Positions 1-10,178 are shown, counted from the first letter of the stretch. The stretch: DNA of 64,000 nucleotides from Allokutzneria sp. A3M-2-11 16 (GCF_024213555.1 NZ_JANAVO010000001.1:372001-436000); one strand, 5' to 3'. The notes: generated by a model not told the origin, from the letters alone. Program-made: numbers and translations.

Positions 1-500
1 ACGCCGTTGCCGGGCTCGGGCGCGAACACCGGCACCCCGGCGCGCTCGCCGACGACCTGGAGCTGGGTGACCGCGTTGGGCCGCTGGAGGTCGCAGGCGA
101 CCAGCAGCGGGGTGTGCCCCTGCCCGGAGAGGAACTTGGCCAGCTTGCCAGCGAGGGTGGTCTTACCGGCACCCTGCAGACCGGCGAGCATGATCACCGT
201 CGGCGCGGTCTTGGCCAGGTTCAGCCGCCGGGTCTCGCCGCCGAGGATGGTGACGAGCTCCTCGTTGACGATCTTGACGACCTGCTGGGCCGGGTTCAGG
301 GCCTCGGAGACCTCCGCGCCCTTGGCCCGCTCCTTGACCTGCGCGATGAACTGCCGCACCACGGGAAGCGCGACGTCGGCCTCCAGCAGCGCGATGCGGA
401 TCTCGCGGCAGGTGGCGTCGATGTCGGCGTCGGAGAGGCGCCCCTTGCCGCGCAGGTTCTTCAGTACCGTTGTGAGACGGTCGGAAAGGGTGTCGAACAC
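1..500 (-). CDS. ffh: Signal recognition particle GTPase Ffh, N-terminal part (runs off left edge)
   Basis: N-terminal part of the SRP54-type GTPase that binds SRP RNA and signal sequences and docks translating ribosomes on FtsY. About 166 codons are present. Visible are the helical N domain (residues 1-95), the G1 P-loop GLQGAGKT (about 107-114) and the G2 segment DLQRPNA (about 137-143). Later G motifs and the M domain are missing only because the window ends. The GTG start at 500 gives the usual beginning VFDTLSDRL. It lies 37 bases after a kinase-like gene and downstream of amtB-glnK-glnD on the same strand, an order common in actinomycetes; its receptor gene ftsY is at 7487. Confidence 0.95.
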   Translation of the reverse strand, partial: MFDTLSDRLTTVLKNLRGKGRLSDADIDATCREIRIALLEADVALPVVRQFIAQVKERAKGAEVSEALNPAQQVVKIVNEELVTILGGETRRLNLAKTAPTVIMLAGLQGAGKTTLAGKLAKFLSGQGHTPLLVACDLQRPNAVTQLQVVGERAGVPVFAPEPGNG

Positions 501-537
501 GGGTTTCGGGCTCCAGCCAGGTGTCGTCTGCTCAGGC

Positions 538-1152
538 TCAGTCGGGTCTCAGGGTAGCCGGAAGCCGGAACTCGACCCGGACCCGCTCGCCGATGTCGTG
601 CCGCCGCAGCACGCACACCTTCCGCCAGCCGGGGAAGGTGTGGCCCGCGCGCAGCCGCCTGCGGATGCCCGAGGCCCTGCGCACGTGCTTGGCGAAGGAC
701 TCGGCGGGCAGCACGCGTCCCCTGCTGTGCTGTCCCGCCAATGCCTCGACGGCGCTGACGTCCAGCCAGACGAAGGTCCCGGGCCGACGGGTCAGGATGC
801 GCAGCACGGCGATCCACATGCGCGTGCTCTTGCGCGTGGCGGGCTCGTGCACGACGACAGCGCCCGGCGCGGTTATCGCGTGCCAGACGAGCCGCGCGTG
901 GTGGGTGACGTGCACGAGCGGTCGGTAGAACCGGTAGGGCACCGGCCCGAGCGCGTCACGTAGTGGTTGGCGGACCTGGTCGGAGTCGAGCACGGTCACG
1001 TAGGCGGGCACGGCTGCTCTCCGCAGGAGTTCGGATTTCCCTGCCCCGGGCAGTCCCGCGAGCAGCACCAGGTCTCGACCGCCGACAGTGAAGACGGCGG
1101 GCGCTCTGCGGGTTCTGGGGGCGTCCACTACCCGAAAACGAGTGACGGCCAC
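538..1152 (-). CDS. P-loop kinase-like ATPase (function unknown)
   Basis: A protein of about 204 residues with one clear Walker A motif, GLPGAGKS, near residues 33-40, followed by a DSDQVR segment. This layout is typical of small polynucleotide-kinase, gluconate-kinase or zeta-like P-loop kinases that phosphorylate a small substrate or nucleic acid end. The substrate cannot be read from the sequence. The C-terminus is very rich in Arg. The start is uncertain: the GTG at 1152 has a GGA-type ribosome site, but an upstream GTG at 1209 preceded by GAAGG is also possible and would add a TTA leucine codon. It precedes ffh on the same strand with a 37-base gap and may be co-transcribed with it. Confidence 0.65.
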   Translation of the reverse strand: MAVTRFRVVDAPRTRRAPAVFTVGGRDLVLLAGLPGAGKSELLRRAAVPAYVTVLDSDQVRQPLRDALGPVPYRFYRPLVHVTHHARLVWHAITAPGAVVVHEPATRKSTRMWIAVLRILTRRPGTFVWLDVSAVEALAGQHSRGRVLPAESFAKHVRRASGIRRRLRAGHTFPGWRKVCVLRRHDIGERVRVEFRLPATLRPD

Positions 1153-1438
1153 GGCGGCGTTCCATGCGCGTGCGGATTGTGATTGATGACCGTTTTCTAA
1201 CAGCTTCACGCAACCTTCGCAGGTTCGGGTGGCACAAAAGAACGCCCGTGGCGGGAAGCGACCCGGACCCCTCGATCCGAACCGCACCCGCCACGGGCGC
1301 CGCGACGCACGCTGATCCCCACCTCCGCGCCGGATCCGCCACACCCCCGTGTCAGCGGTTCCGCGCGGCCCCCACCCGCGTCACAAGGAAGATCCTGCCG
1401 CTGGGCCCCGATGCGCCAGAAGCGTGAAGGTCCTTGCT

Positions 1439-1466
1439 GTTGTTTGCGTAGAGCTACGCAAACAAC
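1439..1466 (-). terminator. Perfect 12-bp inverted repeat after glnD
   Basis: Arms 1439-1450 and 1455-1466 (left arm gttgtttgcgta) are perfectly complementary around a 4-base loop, in a stretch clearly richer in A/T than its surroundings. It lies 73 bases past the glnD stop and upstream of the kinase gene, so a terminator of the amtB-glnK-glnD unit fits best. No U-run follows, which is usual for actinomycetes, so an operator for the kinase gene is an alternative. The rest of 1153-1539 holds no gene that I can support. Confidence 0.5.
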
Positions 1467-1539
1467 CCAGGTGAGGTTGGTGCCTCACCATCCACGACGG
1501 GGCACGCGCGGAGCCATGACGCGGTCGCCGGAAGAAAGC

Positions 1540-3900
1540 TCAGCGGGCAGCTGCGAGGACCGCGCGCTCGATCGACCGCCGCGCTGAGATGTCACCGTCG
1601 AGGCAGAACGCGTCGACCACTGTTCCGCCCAATGTGGACACACGCGCCCAACGCACGTTCACCGAGCAGGACTCCAGGGCGGCGGCTATGCGGTGCAGCA
1701 GGCCGATGCGGTCAGTAGCACGGAGTTCGAGCACTACGGCTCCGGATGCCTCGTCGTCGAACCACAACACCCTGGGCGGAGCGACCTCCTCCGGCGGCCC
1801 GCCGTAGTCGCGTTCCTTCGCCGCCAACCGATCCTTCAGCAGCAGCGAACCGTCGAGGGCTCGGCGCAGTTGCTCCTGCAGCAACGACGCGTCGGGAAGC
1901 GTGCCGAAGCGCGGCGAGACGGTGAAGGTCTCCACCGCTGCCTTCTCGTGTCCGTGCAGCACCGCGGCGTGCACTTCGAGCGAGTTGAGCGCCAGCACTC
2001 CGGCAACCCTCGACAGCAACCCGGGACGGTCGGGCGCGAACACCGTGACGGTCGCGGTCGATCCGTCTTCGGCCACAAGCACTTTGGGACGGCCGGACTC
2101 CAATGCGGCGACAGCGAGTTCGCGCTGGTCTTCAGGGAGCGGTTCGGGCTCCGGCAGCGGATCACCGGCCATCGCCGCACGGCAACGGCCTACGAGATCC
2201 GCGATGAGCGCTGCCTTCCAGTCAGTCCAGACACCGTGTCCCGTAGCCAAGGAGTCGGCTTCAGCCAACGCGTGCAACAGCTCCAACAGGACGGCGTTGC
2301 CTTCGAGCGTCTCCACGACGCGGTGCACAGTCGCCGGGTCTTCGACATCGCGACGCGTCGCGGTGTGTGGAAGCAACAAGTGGTGTCGCACAGCGTCGGA
2401 GACGAGCTTGACGTCGTTGGGCCACAGACCGACGCGTTCGGCGACCTGTGTCGCCAGTGCAGCACCGACGATGGAGTGGTCGGAGTGCTCGGGATCGCGA
2501 CGGCCGATCGTGATGCCCTTGCCGAGGTCGTGCACCAAAGCTATGAGCAGCAAGAGGTCTGGCCGAGACACACGCGTGGCCAGGCGCGCCGCGTGCACCA
2601 CGGTCTGCACAAGGTGGCGGTCCACGGTCCACATGTGCGCGGCGTCGCGCGGCGGGAGATCTCGGACCGAGCCCCACTCCGGGATGAGCCGGCCCCACAG
2701 GCCCGTGCGGTCGAGCGCTTCGACAACGTCTACAAGGCCGCGGCCGCAGTTCAGCAACGACAGCAGCTCTTCACGCGCTTCGCGGGGCCACGGCTTGCGT
2801 AGTTCTGGCGCGGAGTCCGCGAGCTTGGCGAGGGTGCCCGCGGAGATCGGACTGTTGGTACGCGCCGCCGCTGCGGCTACTCGCAGCAGCAGCGCGGGAT
2901 CGCGGTGGGGTGTCGCGTCTCTTGCAAGCGCGACTTCTCCTCCGTGCAGCACCACGCCCTCGTCCAGCGGCCTACGCGCGGGGCGACGCTGCCACGACGT
3001 AAGGACGCCGAGGGTGCGCTTCGGCGCCGCTGCACGCGCGGTACGCAGCGCGACTTCAAGCGCGAAGCTCACCGTGCGCCCTGCACTCGAAATCGCGCGC
3101 GCGAGCTCGAAGCGGTCTGCCATGCCCAACGCGGACGCGACGTCGTCGCCGTCCTGTGCGCGTAGGACGTCCTGCGGGCGCGCGCTGATGCGGTGCAGCT
3201 CTGTGCGCGCGTCGAGCAACAGCGCGCGGGCGCCGGACACATCGGCGGCGGGACGGTCGACGACCTGGGCCGCAGCGAGCGCGTCGAGCAGGTGGAGGTC
3301 GCGCAGGCCGCCCTTGCCGTGCTTGAGGTCAGGCTCGACGCGGTGGGAGATCTCGCCGCTGCGGTACCACCGCTCCGCCGCGGACTCGACGAGCTCGTCG
3401 AGCCTGCCGCGGATGCCCGAGCGCCACGCCTGCCGGGCAGTGCTGAACAGTCGCTGCGTGACCTCCTGGTCCCCGGCGATGTGCCGGATTTCCAGCAGCC
3501 CCAACGCCACCCGGAGGTCGGTCCCGGCGGTGCGCTTGGCCTCGGCGATCGTGCGCACGGAGTGGTCGAGGCCGATTCCGGAGTCCCACAGCGGGTACCA
3601 GACGCGGTCGGCCAGCTCGCCGATGTCCGACCGTCCACTGTGGATGATGATCAGGTCGAGGTCGGAGCGCGGGGTCAGCTCCCGCCTGCCCAGCGCGCCG
3701 ACCGCGACCAGCGCCGTACCGCCGCCGGGCCCACCGAGCCCGGCCGAGCCCGCGTGCGCCGTCAGCCAGAAGTCGTGCAGGTCGACCAGGGCGGTGCGCA
3801 GCTCATCAGGCGCCAGCCTGCGTTGCCCGGGTGCCGGGGTGAACAGCAGTCCCCTCGCGCGAACCAGGTCCTCAGCGGCTCCACCGCTCACGGTCGTCAT
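1540..3900 (-). CDS. glnD: [Protein-PII] uridylyltransferase / uridylyl-removing enzyme GlnD
   Basis: Bifunctional enzyme that nucleotidylates the PII protein under nitrogen limitation and removes the group when glutamine is high; in actinomycetes the modification is adenylylation. About 786 residues. The nucleotidyltransferase motif GALGRRELTPRSDLDL is near residue 70, the HD hydrolase motif ALVHDLGKG near 460, and two ACT domains (RPGLLSRVAG and RIGLLHRIAA segments) form the last 170 residues as glutamine sensors. I prefer the ATG at 3900, because GAGGGG lies about 11 bases upstream; an in-frame GTG at 3912 is the alternative. It follows glnK after a 68-base gap containing a hairpin. Codon choice is less GC-biased in the C-terminal half (about 1600-3100) than in the N-terminal half. 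Confidence 0.95.
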   Translation of the reverse strand: MTTVSGGAAEDLVRARGLLFTPAPGQRRLAPDELRTALVDLHDFWLTAHAGSAGLGGPGGGTALVAVGALGRRELTPRSDLDLIIIHSGRSDIGELADRVWYPLWDSGIGLDHSVRTIAEAKRTAGTDLRVALGLLEIRHIAGDQEVTQRLFSTARQAWRSGIRGRLDELVESAAERWYRSGEISHRVEPDLKHGKGGLRDLHLLDALAAAQVVDRPAADVSGARALLLDARTELHRISARPQDVLRAQDGDDVASALGMADRFELARAISSAGRTVSFALEVALRTARAAAPKRTLGVLTSWQRRPARRPLDEGVVLHGGEVALARDATPHRDPALLLRVAAAAARTNSPISAGTLAKLADSAPELRKPWPREAREELLSLLNCGRGLVDVVEALDRTGLWGRLIPEWGSVRDLPPRDAAHMWTVDRHLVQTVVHAARLATRVSRPDLLLLIALVHDLGKGITIGRRDPEHSDHSIVGAALATQVAERVGLWPNDVKLVSDAVRHHLLLPHTATRRDVEDPATVHRVVETLEGNAVLLELLHALAEADSLATGHGVWTDWKAALIADLVGRCRAAMAGDPLPEPEPLPEDQRELAVAALESGRPKVLVAEDGSTATVTVFAPDRPGLLSRVAGVLALNSLEVHAAVLHGHEKAAVETFTVSPRFGTLPDASLLQEQLRRALDGSLLLKDRLAAKERDYGGPPEEVAPPRVLWFDDEASGAVVLELRATDRIGLLHRIAAALESCSVNVRWARVSTLGGTVVDAFCLDGDISARRSIERAVLAAAR

Positions 3901-3926
3901 CTCCCCCGCCACCCCTCAACAGAGCA

Positions 3927-3959
3927 GCGGGTGCGCCCCGGTGTTCGGAGCGCACCCGC
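3927..3959 (-). terminator. Intercistronic hairpin between glnK and glnD
   Basis: Perfect 10-bp arms (3927-3936 gcgggtgcgc and 3950-3959) around a 13-base loop begin 10 bases after the glnK stop and end about 26 bases before the glnD start. In mRNA of this strand it would form a strong GC hairpin without a U-tract. The position suggests partial termination or mRNA processing that keeps GlnD below AmtB and GlnK levels; this role is an inference. Confidence 0.6.
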
Positions 3960-3968
3960 GCGGCTTGC

Positions 3969-5644
<1,676 letters not shown>

Positions 5645-5719
5645 AGGTAGTCCTTCCGATGCCTGCCCCATTCGCATGAGCAGCATCGGAAGGCGGTGTT
5701 TCACGCGGCGACGCGCAAC

Positions 5720-5756
5720 GTTTCCCCAGAGTGAACTGTCAGCCCTCTTCTGTTAC
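5720..5756 (-). promoter_or_regulatory. Probable GlnR operator upstream of amtB
   Basis: On the minus strand the pattern is GTAAC-n6-GGGCT-n5-TTCAC-n6-GAAAC, close to the actinobacterial GlnR box (gTnAC-n6-GAAAC repeated at about 22-base intervals). Three of four half-sites fit and the spacing is one base short. It lies 76-112 bases upstream of the amtB start, the usual position for nitrogen-starvation activation by GlnR. Apart from this box and the inverted repeat near 5930-5998 I see nothing in 5645-5977. Confidence 0.6.
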
Positions 5757-5929
5757 GTCCACGTTGCGCGCCGCGCCGTGTTCTTCCCTTCCCCGCGCAA
5801 TCCCACCGCAACCTCACCGCTCGCCCCCGCCTGATGTGAACGGCGCCGAGCCGCATCGGCCCACGGTAAAGTCGTGCCATGCACGTCACGCGCCCCGCCG
5901 CCCCCATCCCGGGCCGACGTAGCTAGAGA

Positions 5930-5998
5930 TCTCCCGTTTCGTACTCATAGCGGGATTTGGGAGCGCTCTCTTTCCGGCTAAGAGTACGAAACGGGAGA
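5930..5998. repeat. 17-bp inverted repeat spanning the end of the NmrA-like gene
   Basis: Arms 5930-5946 (tctcccgtttcgtactc) and 5982-5998 are exact reverse complements separated by 35 bases. The right arm encodes the last residues of the NmrA-like protein; the left arm lies beyond its stop codon at 5978. It could form a terminator stem for that gene, or be two copies of a recognition site. It is lower in G+C than its surroundings. Confidence 0.5.
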
Positions 5999-6793
5999 AA
6001 AGGCGGGTGCGTGGTCGCGGGCCCACTGGGCGAACGTGCGGCCGGGCCTGCCGATGATCGCTTCGAGAGAGACCGGGGGCGGCGGAGTGTCCACCCATTC
6101 GACGAAGTAGTCGAGGATGTGGTCGGCGACCTCCTCCGGGAACCCGTTGGTGATCATGTCCGCCCGCGCCTCGTCGTGGCCGACCTCCTCGATCTTGACC
6201 TCGCGACCCACGGCCTCGCCGATCAGCCGGATCTGCTCGCGATGGGTCAGCGCCTCGGGTCCCCGGATCACGTGCGTGCGGCCGTGGTGCCCGTCGCCGG
6301 TCAGGGCCGCCACCGCGACGTCGGCGATGTCCTCCTCGTGCACCGGAACACCGGCGATGTCCGGGTACGCCTCGCGCACCGGCTCGCCCGCGCGGATGGC
6401 CGGACCCCAGATGTCGATCTTGTTCACCGCGAACTCGCCGGGCCGCATGATCGTCCACTCCAGCCCGGACTCGCGGATCTTCCCCTCCAGCAGCTCGTCC
6501 GGGGTGCCATCAGAGGAGAGGAGCACGATCCGCCGCACCCCGGCGCGGACCGCGAGTTCCACCACCTCGCTCTGGTCCCCCCAGTTGATGAACAGCTGGA
6601 CGGCGGAGACCCCGTCGAAGGCCGCCGCCAGGGTCCTCGCGTCGGACAGGTCACCGACCGCCTTCTCCACCCCGGCCGGGAGGACCGCGTCGGGGTTGCG
6701 GGTCAGGCCACGAACCGGCACGCCCGCCGAAGCGAGCCGCCGCACCACGATGCCGCCGACGTTGCCGGTCGCCCCGGCCACCAGAACGGTCAC
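5978..6793 (-). CDS. NmrA-like NAD(P)-binding oxidoreductase
   Basis: 271-residue atypical short-chain dehydrogenase of the NmrA/NAD(P)H-quinone-reductase type. The N-terminal dinucleotide-binding motif VLVAGATGNVGG is intact, followed by LLSSDGTPDE and the MRPGEFAVN segment typical of the group; there is no obvious YxxxK catalytic pair, so it may bind rather than turn over NAD(P). The GTG start at 6793 has the strong ribosome site GAGAAGGAGAGAAC. It follows a padR gene on the same strand, with a double palindromic operator in the gap, so it is probably the target of that repressor and may respond to an aromatic or quinone-like stress compound (inference). Confidence 0.85.
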   Translation of the reverse strand: MTVLVAGATGNVGGIVVRRLASAGVPVRGLTRNPDAVLPAGVEKAVGDLSDARTLAAAFDGVSAVQLFINWGDQSEVVELAVRAGVRRIVLLSSDGTPDELLEGKIRESGLEWTIMRPGEFAVNKIDIWGPAIRAGEPVREAYPDIAGVPVHEEDIADVAVAALTGDGHHGRTHVIRGPEALTHREQIRLIGEAVGREVKIEEVGHDEARADMITNGFPEEVADHILDYFVEWVDTPPPPVSLEAIIGRPGRTFAQWARDHAPAFSPVSYS

Positions 6794-6814
6794 GTTCTCT
6801 CCTTCTCTCGGTTG

Positions 6815-6842
6815 CTCAAACTTGAGGCTACTCAAACTTGAG
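6815..6842. promoter_or_regulatory. Tandem palindromic operator, probably for PadR
   Basis: Two identical 12-bp near-palindromes, ctcaaacttgag, at 6815-6826 and 6831-6842, are spaced 16 bp centre to centre and lie 22 bases upstream of the NmrA-like start, just after the padR gene. PadR-family dimers bind dyads of this kind. The site would block the promoter of the oxidoreductase gene. Confidence 0.7.
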
Positions 6843-6885
6843 CACCGCATACAAGGCAGATGGCACGGATTCGTTCTCGTCAAGG

Positions 6886-7485
6886 TCACGCCGGGGTCGG
6901 GTTGTCCCAGACCTTCGCGCCGCCGAACACGTGGCCCGGCTCCCCGGCCATCACGTACGCGCCCGCCCGCAATCGCTCCACCAGGTCACGGGTCCACTCC
7001 ACGCCTCGGTCGGCCGCGTGCACCCAGAGCCCGCACAGCTCGCGGAAGTGCTCGGGAGACTCCCCGCCACCCGCCCGCGCGGTGAACCGGGCCTTCTCCT
7101 CGCGCTCCTGCTCCAGCGCCTCGATCCGCAGCAGCAGCAACGAGATCGCCTCTTCGCGGGTCAGCGCGGGCAACAGCGCCACCCCGGCGACGAGCAGGTC
7201 GGGACGGTGTTCCGGCGTCCGCAGCGCCTCGCGCAGCATCTCCAGGAACTCCTCCTCGCCCTTGTCGGTGAGGAAGTAGTCGACCCGCCCCGGCCACTCG
7301 GCGACGTCCACGTGGTCGAGCAGTCCGTCTTTGTCGAGCTGGCGCAGCGCGTGGTAGAGCGAGCCCCACTTGACGTTGGCCCACTCCTCGGCACCCCACG
7401 AGACCAGCTCGTTGCGCACCAGGTACCCGTGCGCCCGCCCGTAGGCCCGGACGACACCCAGGACAAGCAGTCGCGTCGCGGACAT
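6886..7485 (-). CDS. PadR-family transcriptional regulator
   Basis: 199 residues. The N-terminal winged helix is typical of PadR (LVLGVVRAYGRAHGYLVRNEL, then VKWGSLYHALRQLDKDGLL, about residues 7-60), followed by a C-terminal helical dimerisation region containing EALEQEREEKARF. PadR proteins repress genes for phenolic or toxic compound handling and release DNA on ligand binding. The gene starts directly after the ftsY stop (7487), and its downstream neighbour is an NmrA-like oxidoreductase with a matching double palindrome between them. Confidence 0.9.
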   Translation of the reverse strand: MSATRLLVLGVVRAYGRAHGYLVRNELVSWGAEEWANVKWGSLYHALRQLDKDGLLDHVDVAEWPGRVDYFLTDKGEEEFLEMLREALRTPEHRPDLLVAGVALLPALTREEAISLLLLRIEALEQEREEKARFTARAGGGESPEHFRELCGLWVHAADRGVEWTRDLVERLRAGAYVMAGEPGHVFGGAKVWDNPTPA

Positions 7486-7486
7486 G

Positions 7487-8803
7487 TCAGCGCAGCAGTG
7501 CGTCGACGAACGCCCCCGGCTCGAACGGCGCGAGGTCGTCAGCGCCCTCGCCGAGGCCGACCAGCTTCACCGGCACGCCCAGCTCGCGCTGCACCTGGAA
7601 GACGATGCCGCCCTTCGCGGTGCCGTCGAGCTTGGTCAGCACCACCCCGGTGACGTCGACGACCTCGGAGAACACCCGCGCCTGGGTCAGGCCGTTCTGG
7701 CCGGTCGTGGCGTCGAGCACGAGCAGCACCTCGTCCACCTCGGCCTGCTTGGACACCACGCGCTTGACCTTGCCCAGCTCGTCCATCAGGCCGGTCTTGG
7801 TGTGCAGGCGCCCGGCGGTGTCGACGAGGACCGCGTCGACCTTGGCCTCGATGCCGCGCTTCACCGCGTCGAAGGCGACGGCGGCCGGATCCGCGCCTTC
7901 GGCTCCGCGCACCACCTCGGCGCCCGCGCGCTCACCCCAGGTCGCCAGCTGCTCCGCCGCCGCGGCGCGGAAGGTGTCCGCCGCGCCGAGCAGGACCGTG
8001 CGGCCGTCCGCGACGAGAACCCGGCTGAGCTTGCCCGTCGTGGTGGTCTTGCCGGTGCCGTTCACGCCGACGACGAGCACCACTGCGGGGCGGCCGTCGT
8101 GCGGCAGCGCGCGCACCGCGCGGTCCATCTCCGGGTGCAGCGCGTCGACCAGTACCTCGCGCAGCAGGCCGCGGACCTCGTCGGAGGTGCGCACGCCCTG
8201 CGCGGTGATCTCCTTGCGCAGCCGCTCGATGATCTCGTTCGCGGTGGTCGAGCCGAGGTCGGCCAGCAGGAGCGTGTCCTCGATGTCGGTCCACGAGTCC
8301 TCGTCGAGATCGCCCGCGCCGAGCAGGCCGAGCAGGCTCTGCCCCAGGGTCGAACGGGACCTGGACAGCCGCCCGCGCAGCCGCTCCATCCGCCCAGCGG
8401 TCGGCTCGATCTCGTCGACGACCGGCTCGGGCGCCGTCTCCTGCTCGGGCAGCTGAACGTCGACGATGCCGCGACGCGGCGTGTCCCTCGGAACGGACGC
8501 GTCGTCGCCGACGCCAGGCTGCCCGTCGGTCTCCGTGCGGTCGGCGACCGGGTGCTTCTCCACGGTGCCCGAGGAGAAGCCGATGCCGCCCGCCGTCTTG
8601 TACGTGTCCTTGCCGGTGACCGGCGGCGCGCCCCCGGGGCGGTCCTCGGTCAGGCTCACCCGCCGTCGCCTGGCCAGCACGAGTCCGGTGACCAGCGCGA
8701 TGACGAGCACCGCGAGGACGACGAGGGAAATCCAGATCAACGGCCCGGTCCAGAACGACGGCTCGACGGGCACGGGCTCAGTGGGCGCGGACTCAACAGG
8801 CAC
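7487..8803 (-). CDS. ftsY: Signal recognition particle receptor FtsY
   Basis: Membrane-docked GTPase that receives the SRP-ribosome complex. About 438 residues. An N-terminal hydrophobic helix (residues about 17-40, IWISLVVLAVLVIALVTG) anchors it, as in many actinobacterial FtsY proteins; an acidic, Pro-rich linker follows, then the N domain and the G domain with G1 GVNGTGKTT, the DTAGRLHTK segment and TKLDGTAKGG. The GTG at 8803 has a GAGG site upstream. It heads a minus-strand unit continuing into padR and lies divergently from anmK. Confidence 0.96.
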   Translation of the reverse strand: MPVESAPTEPVPVEPSFWTGPLIWISLVVLAVLVIALVTGLVLARRRRVSLTEDRPGGAPPVTGKDTYKTAGGIGFSSGTVEKHPVADRTETDGQPGVGDDASVPRDTPRRGIVDVQLPEQETAPEPVVDEIEPTAGRMERLRGRLSRSRSTLGQSLLGLLGAGDLDEDSWTDIEDTLLLADLGSTTANEIIERLRKEITAQGVRTSDEVRGLLREVLVDALHPEMDRAVRALPHDGRPAVVLVVGVNGTGKTTTTGKLSRVLVADGRTVLLGAADTFRAAAAEQLATWGERAGAEVVRGAEGADPAAVAFDAVKRGIEAKVDAVLVDTAGRLHTKTGLMDELGKVKRVVSKQAEVDEVLLVLDATTGQNGLTQARVFSEVVDVTGVVLTKLDGTAKGGIVFQVQRELGVPVKLVGLGEGADDLAPFEPGAFVDALLR

Positions 8804-8902
8804 GTCGCTATCCTCGCACTCCCGCGTGGACAGCTTCACAACCTGGCCTCAAAGCTGGCCAGGTGCTTGCGAAAAGATTCACCATGGTTTAGACCTTTTT
8901 CC

Positions 8903-10132
8903 GTGAAATCTTGGCGGGTGCTCGGGCTGATCTCCGGCACGTCGATGGACGGCATCGACGTGGCGGTGGCCGAGTTCTGCCTGCGCGAGGACGCGCCGGG
9001 CGGCCCGGTGGTCGAGCTGCTCCCCCTGGGCAGCCGCGAGATCGCCTACCCCGAGCAGCTGCGCCGCGACCTGGTCGCCGCACTGCCGCCCGCGGAGTGC
9101 TCGGCCGAGCGGCTCTGCGTGCTGGACACGCTCGTCGGGCAGGCCTTCGCCGACGCCGCGCGCAAGGGCATCGCGGAGGTGGGCTGCGGTGAGGTCGACC
9201 TGATCGCCTCGCTCGGCCAGACCATCTACCACTGGGTGGACGGTCGCACCTGCAAGGGAACGCTCCAGCTCGGGCAGCCCGCGTGGATCGCGGAGGCGAC
9301 CGGCGCCCCGGTGGTCGCCGACCTCCGCGTGCGCGACGTCGCCGCGGGCGGGCACGGCGCGCCGCTGGCGAGCCTGCTCGACGCGCTCTGGCTCGCACCG
9401 ACGTCCGACGACGTGGCGGTCGCGCTGAACATCGGCGGGATCGCCAACATCACCGTGGTCGGCGGGACACATGCCCCGCTGGCTTACGACACAGGTCCGG
9501 GTAACGCTCTGCTGGACGCCGCCTGCCGCCTCGCCGCGGACAGCCGGATCCAGTACGACGAGGGGGGTCGGCTCGCCGCCAACGGCTCCCCTCACCCGGA
9601 CCTGCTGTCCCGCCTGCTGGCCGACCCGTACTACGCGGCGGCGCCGCCGAAGTCGACCGGCAAGGAGCACTTCCACGCCGACTACCTGCGCACCGCGCTG
9701 GACGGCCTGCCGGACATCGCGCTGCCGGACCTGCTGGCCACGCTCGTCGAGCTGACCGCGATCACGGTCGCCGACGCGTGCCGGGGGCACGGCGCCGACC
9801 GCGTGGTGGCCTCCGGCGGCGGCGTGCGCAACGCGACGCTGATGGCCGCGCTCGACCGCCACCTCGGCGCCACCGAGCTGGCCACCAGCGAGTCGTTCGG
9901 CCTCGCCGCGGACGCCAAGGAGGCGTACCTGACCGCGCTGCTGGGCTTCCTCACCTGGCACGGTCTGCCCGCGAACCTGCCGACCGCGACCGGGGCGAGC
10001 GGGCCCCGCGTGCTCGGCTCGATCACCCCGGGCAGGCAGGCGCTCCAGCTACCGGAGCCCGCGACGACACCGCCGAGGCGGCTGCGAGTGCTCCAACTCG
10101 CCGACCAGACGCCGATGCCGCGCCTCGGCTGA
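8903..10132 (+). CDS. anmK: Anhydro-N-acetylmuramic acid kinase AnmK
   Basis: Phosphorylates and opens 1,6-anhydro-MurNAc from peptidoglycan turnover, giving MurNAc-6-phosphate. About 409 residues. The ATP-binding start GLISGTSMDGID, the YDTGPGNALLDA segment and ASGGGVRNATLM are all present; the C-terminal RVLGSITPG extension is common in actinobacterial members. The reading frame is open far upstream, so the start is a choice between GTG 8903 and GTG 8918; neither has a strong ribosome site. A sodium:solute symporter gene follows after 46 bases, suggesting uptake of a cell-wall sugar. Confidence 0.93.
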   Translation: MKSWRVLGLISGTSMDGIDVAVAEFCLREDAPGGPVVELLPLGSREIAYPEQLRRDLVAALPPAECSAERLCVLDTLVGQAFADAARKGIAEVGCGEVDLIASLGQTIYHWVDGRTCKGTLQLGQPAWIAEATGAPVVADLRVRDVAAGGHGAPLASLLDALWLAPTSDDVAVALNIGGIANITVVGGTHAPLAYDTGPGNALLDAACRLAADSRIQYDEGGRLAANGSPHPDLLSRLLADPYYAAAPPKSTGKEHFHADYLRTALDGLPDIALPDLLATLVELTAITVADACRGHGADRVVASGGGVRNATLMAALDRHLGATELATSESFGLAADAKEAYLTALLGFLTWHGLPANLPTATGASGPRVLGSITPGRQALQLPEPATTPPRRLRVLQLADQTPMPRLG

Positions 10133-10178
10133 GCAGTCCCCCGCACGTGTCACGTCCCCGGAGTCCGCAGGAGAGGCC

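Noticed and set aside
5701-5977. Short open frames in the amtB upstream region
   Set aside because: No ribosome sites and composition of non-coding DNA; the region is better explained by the GlnR box and the inverted repeat.
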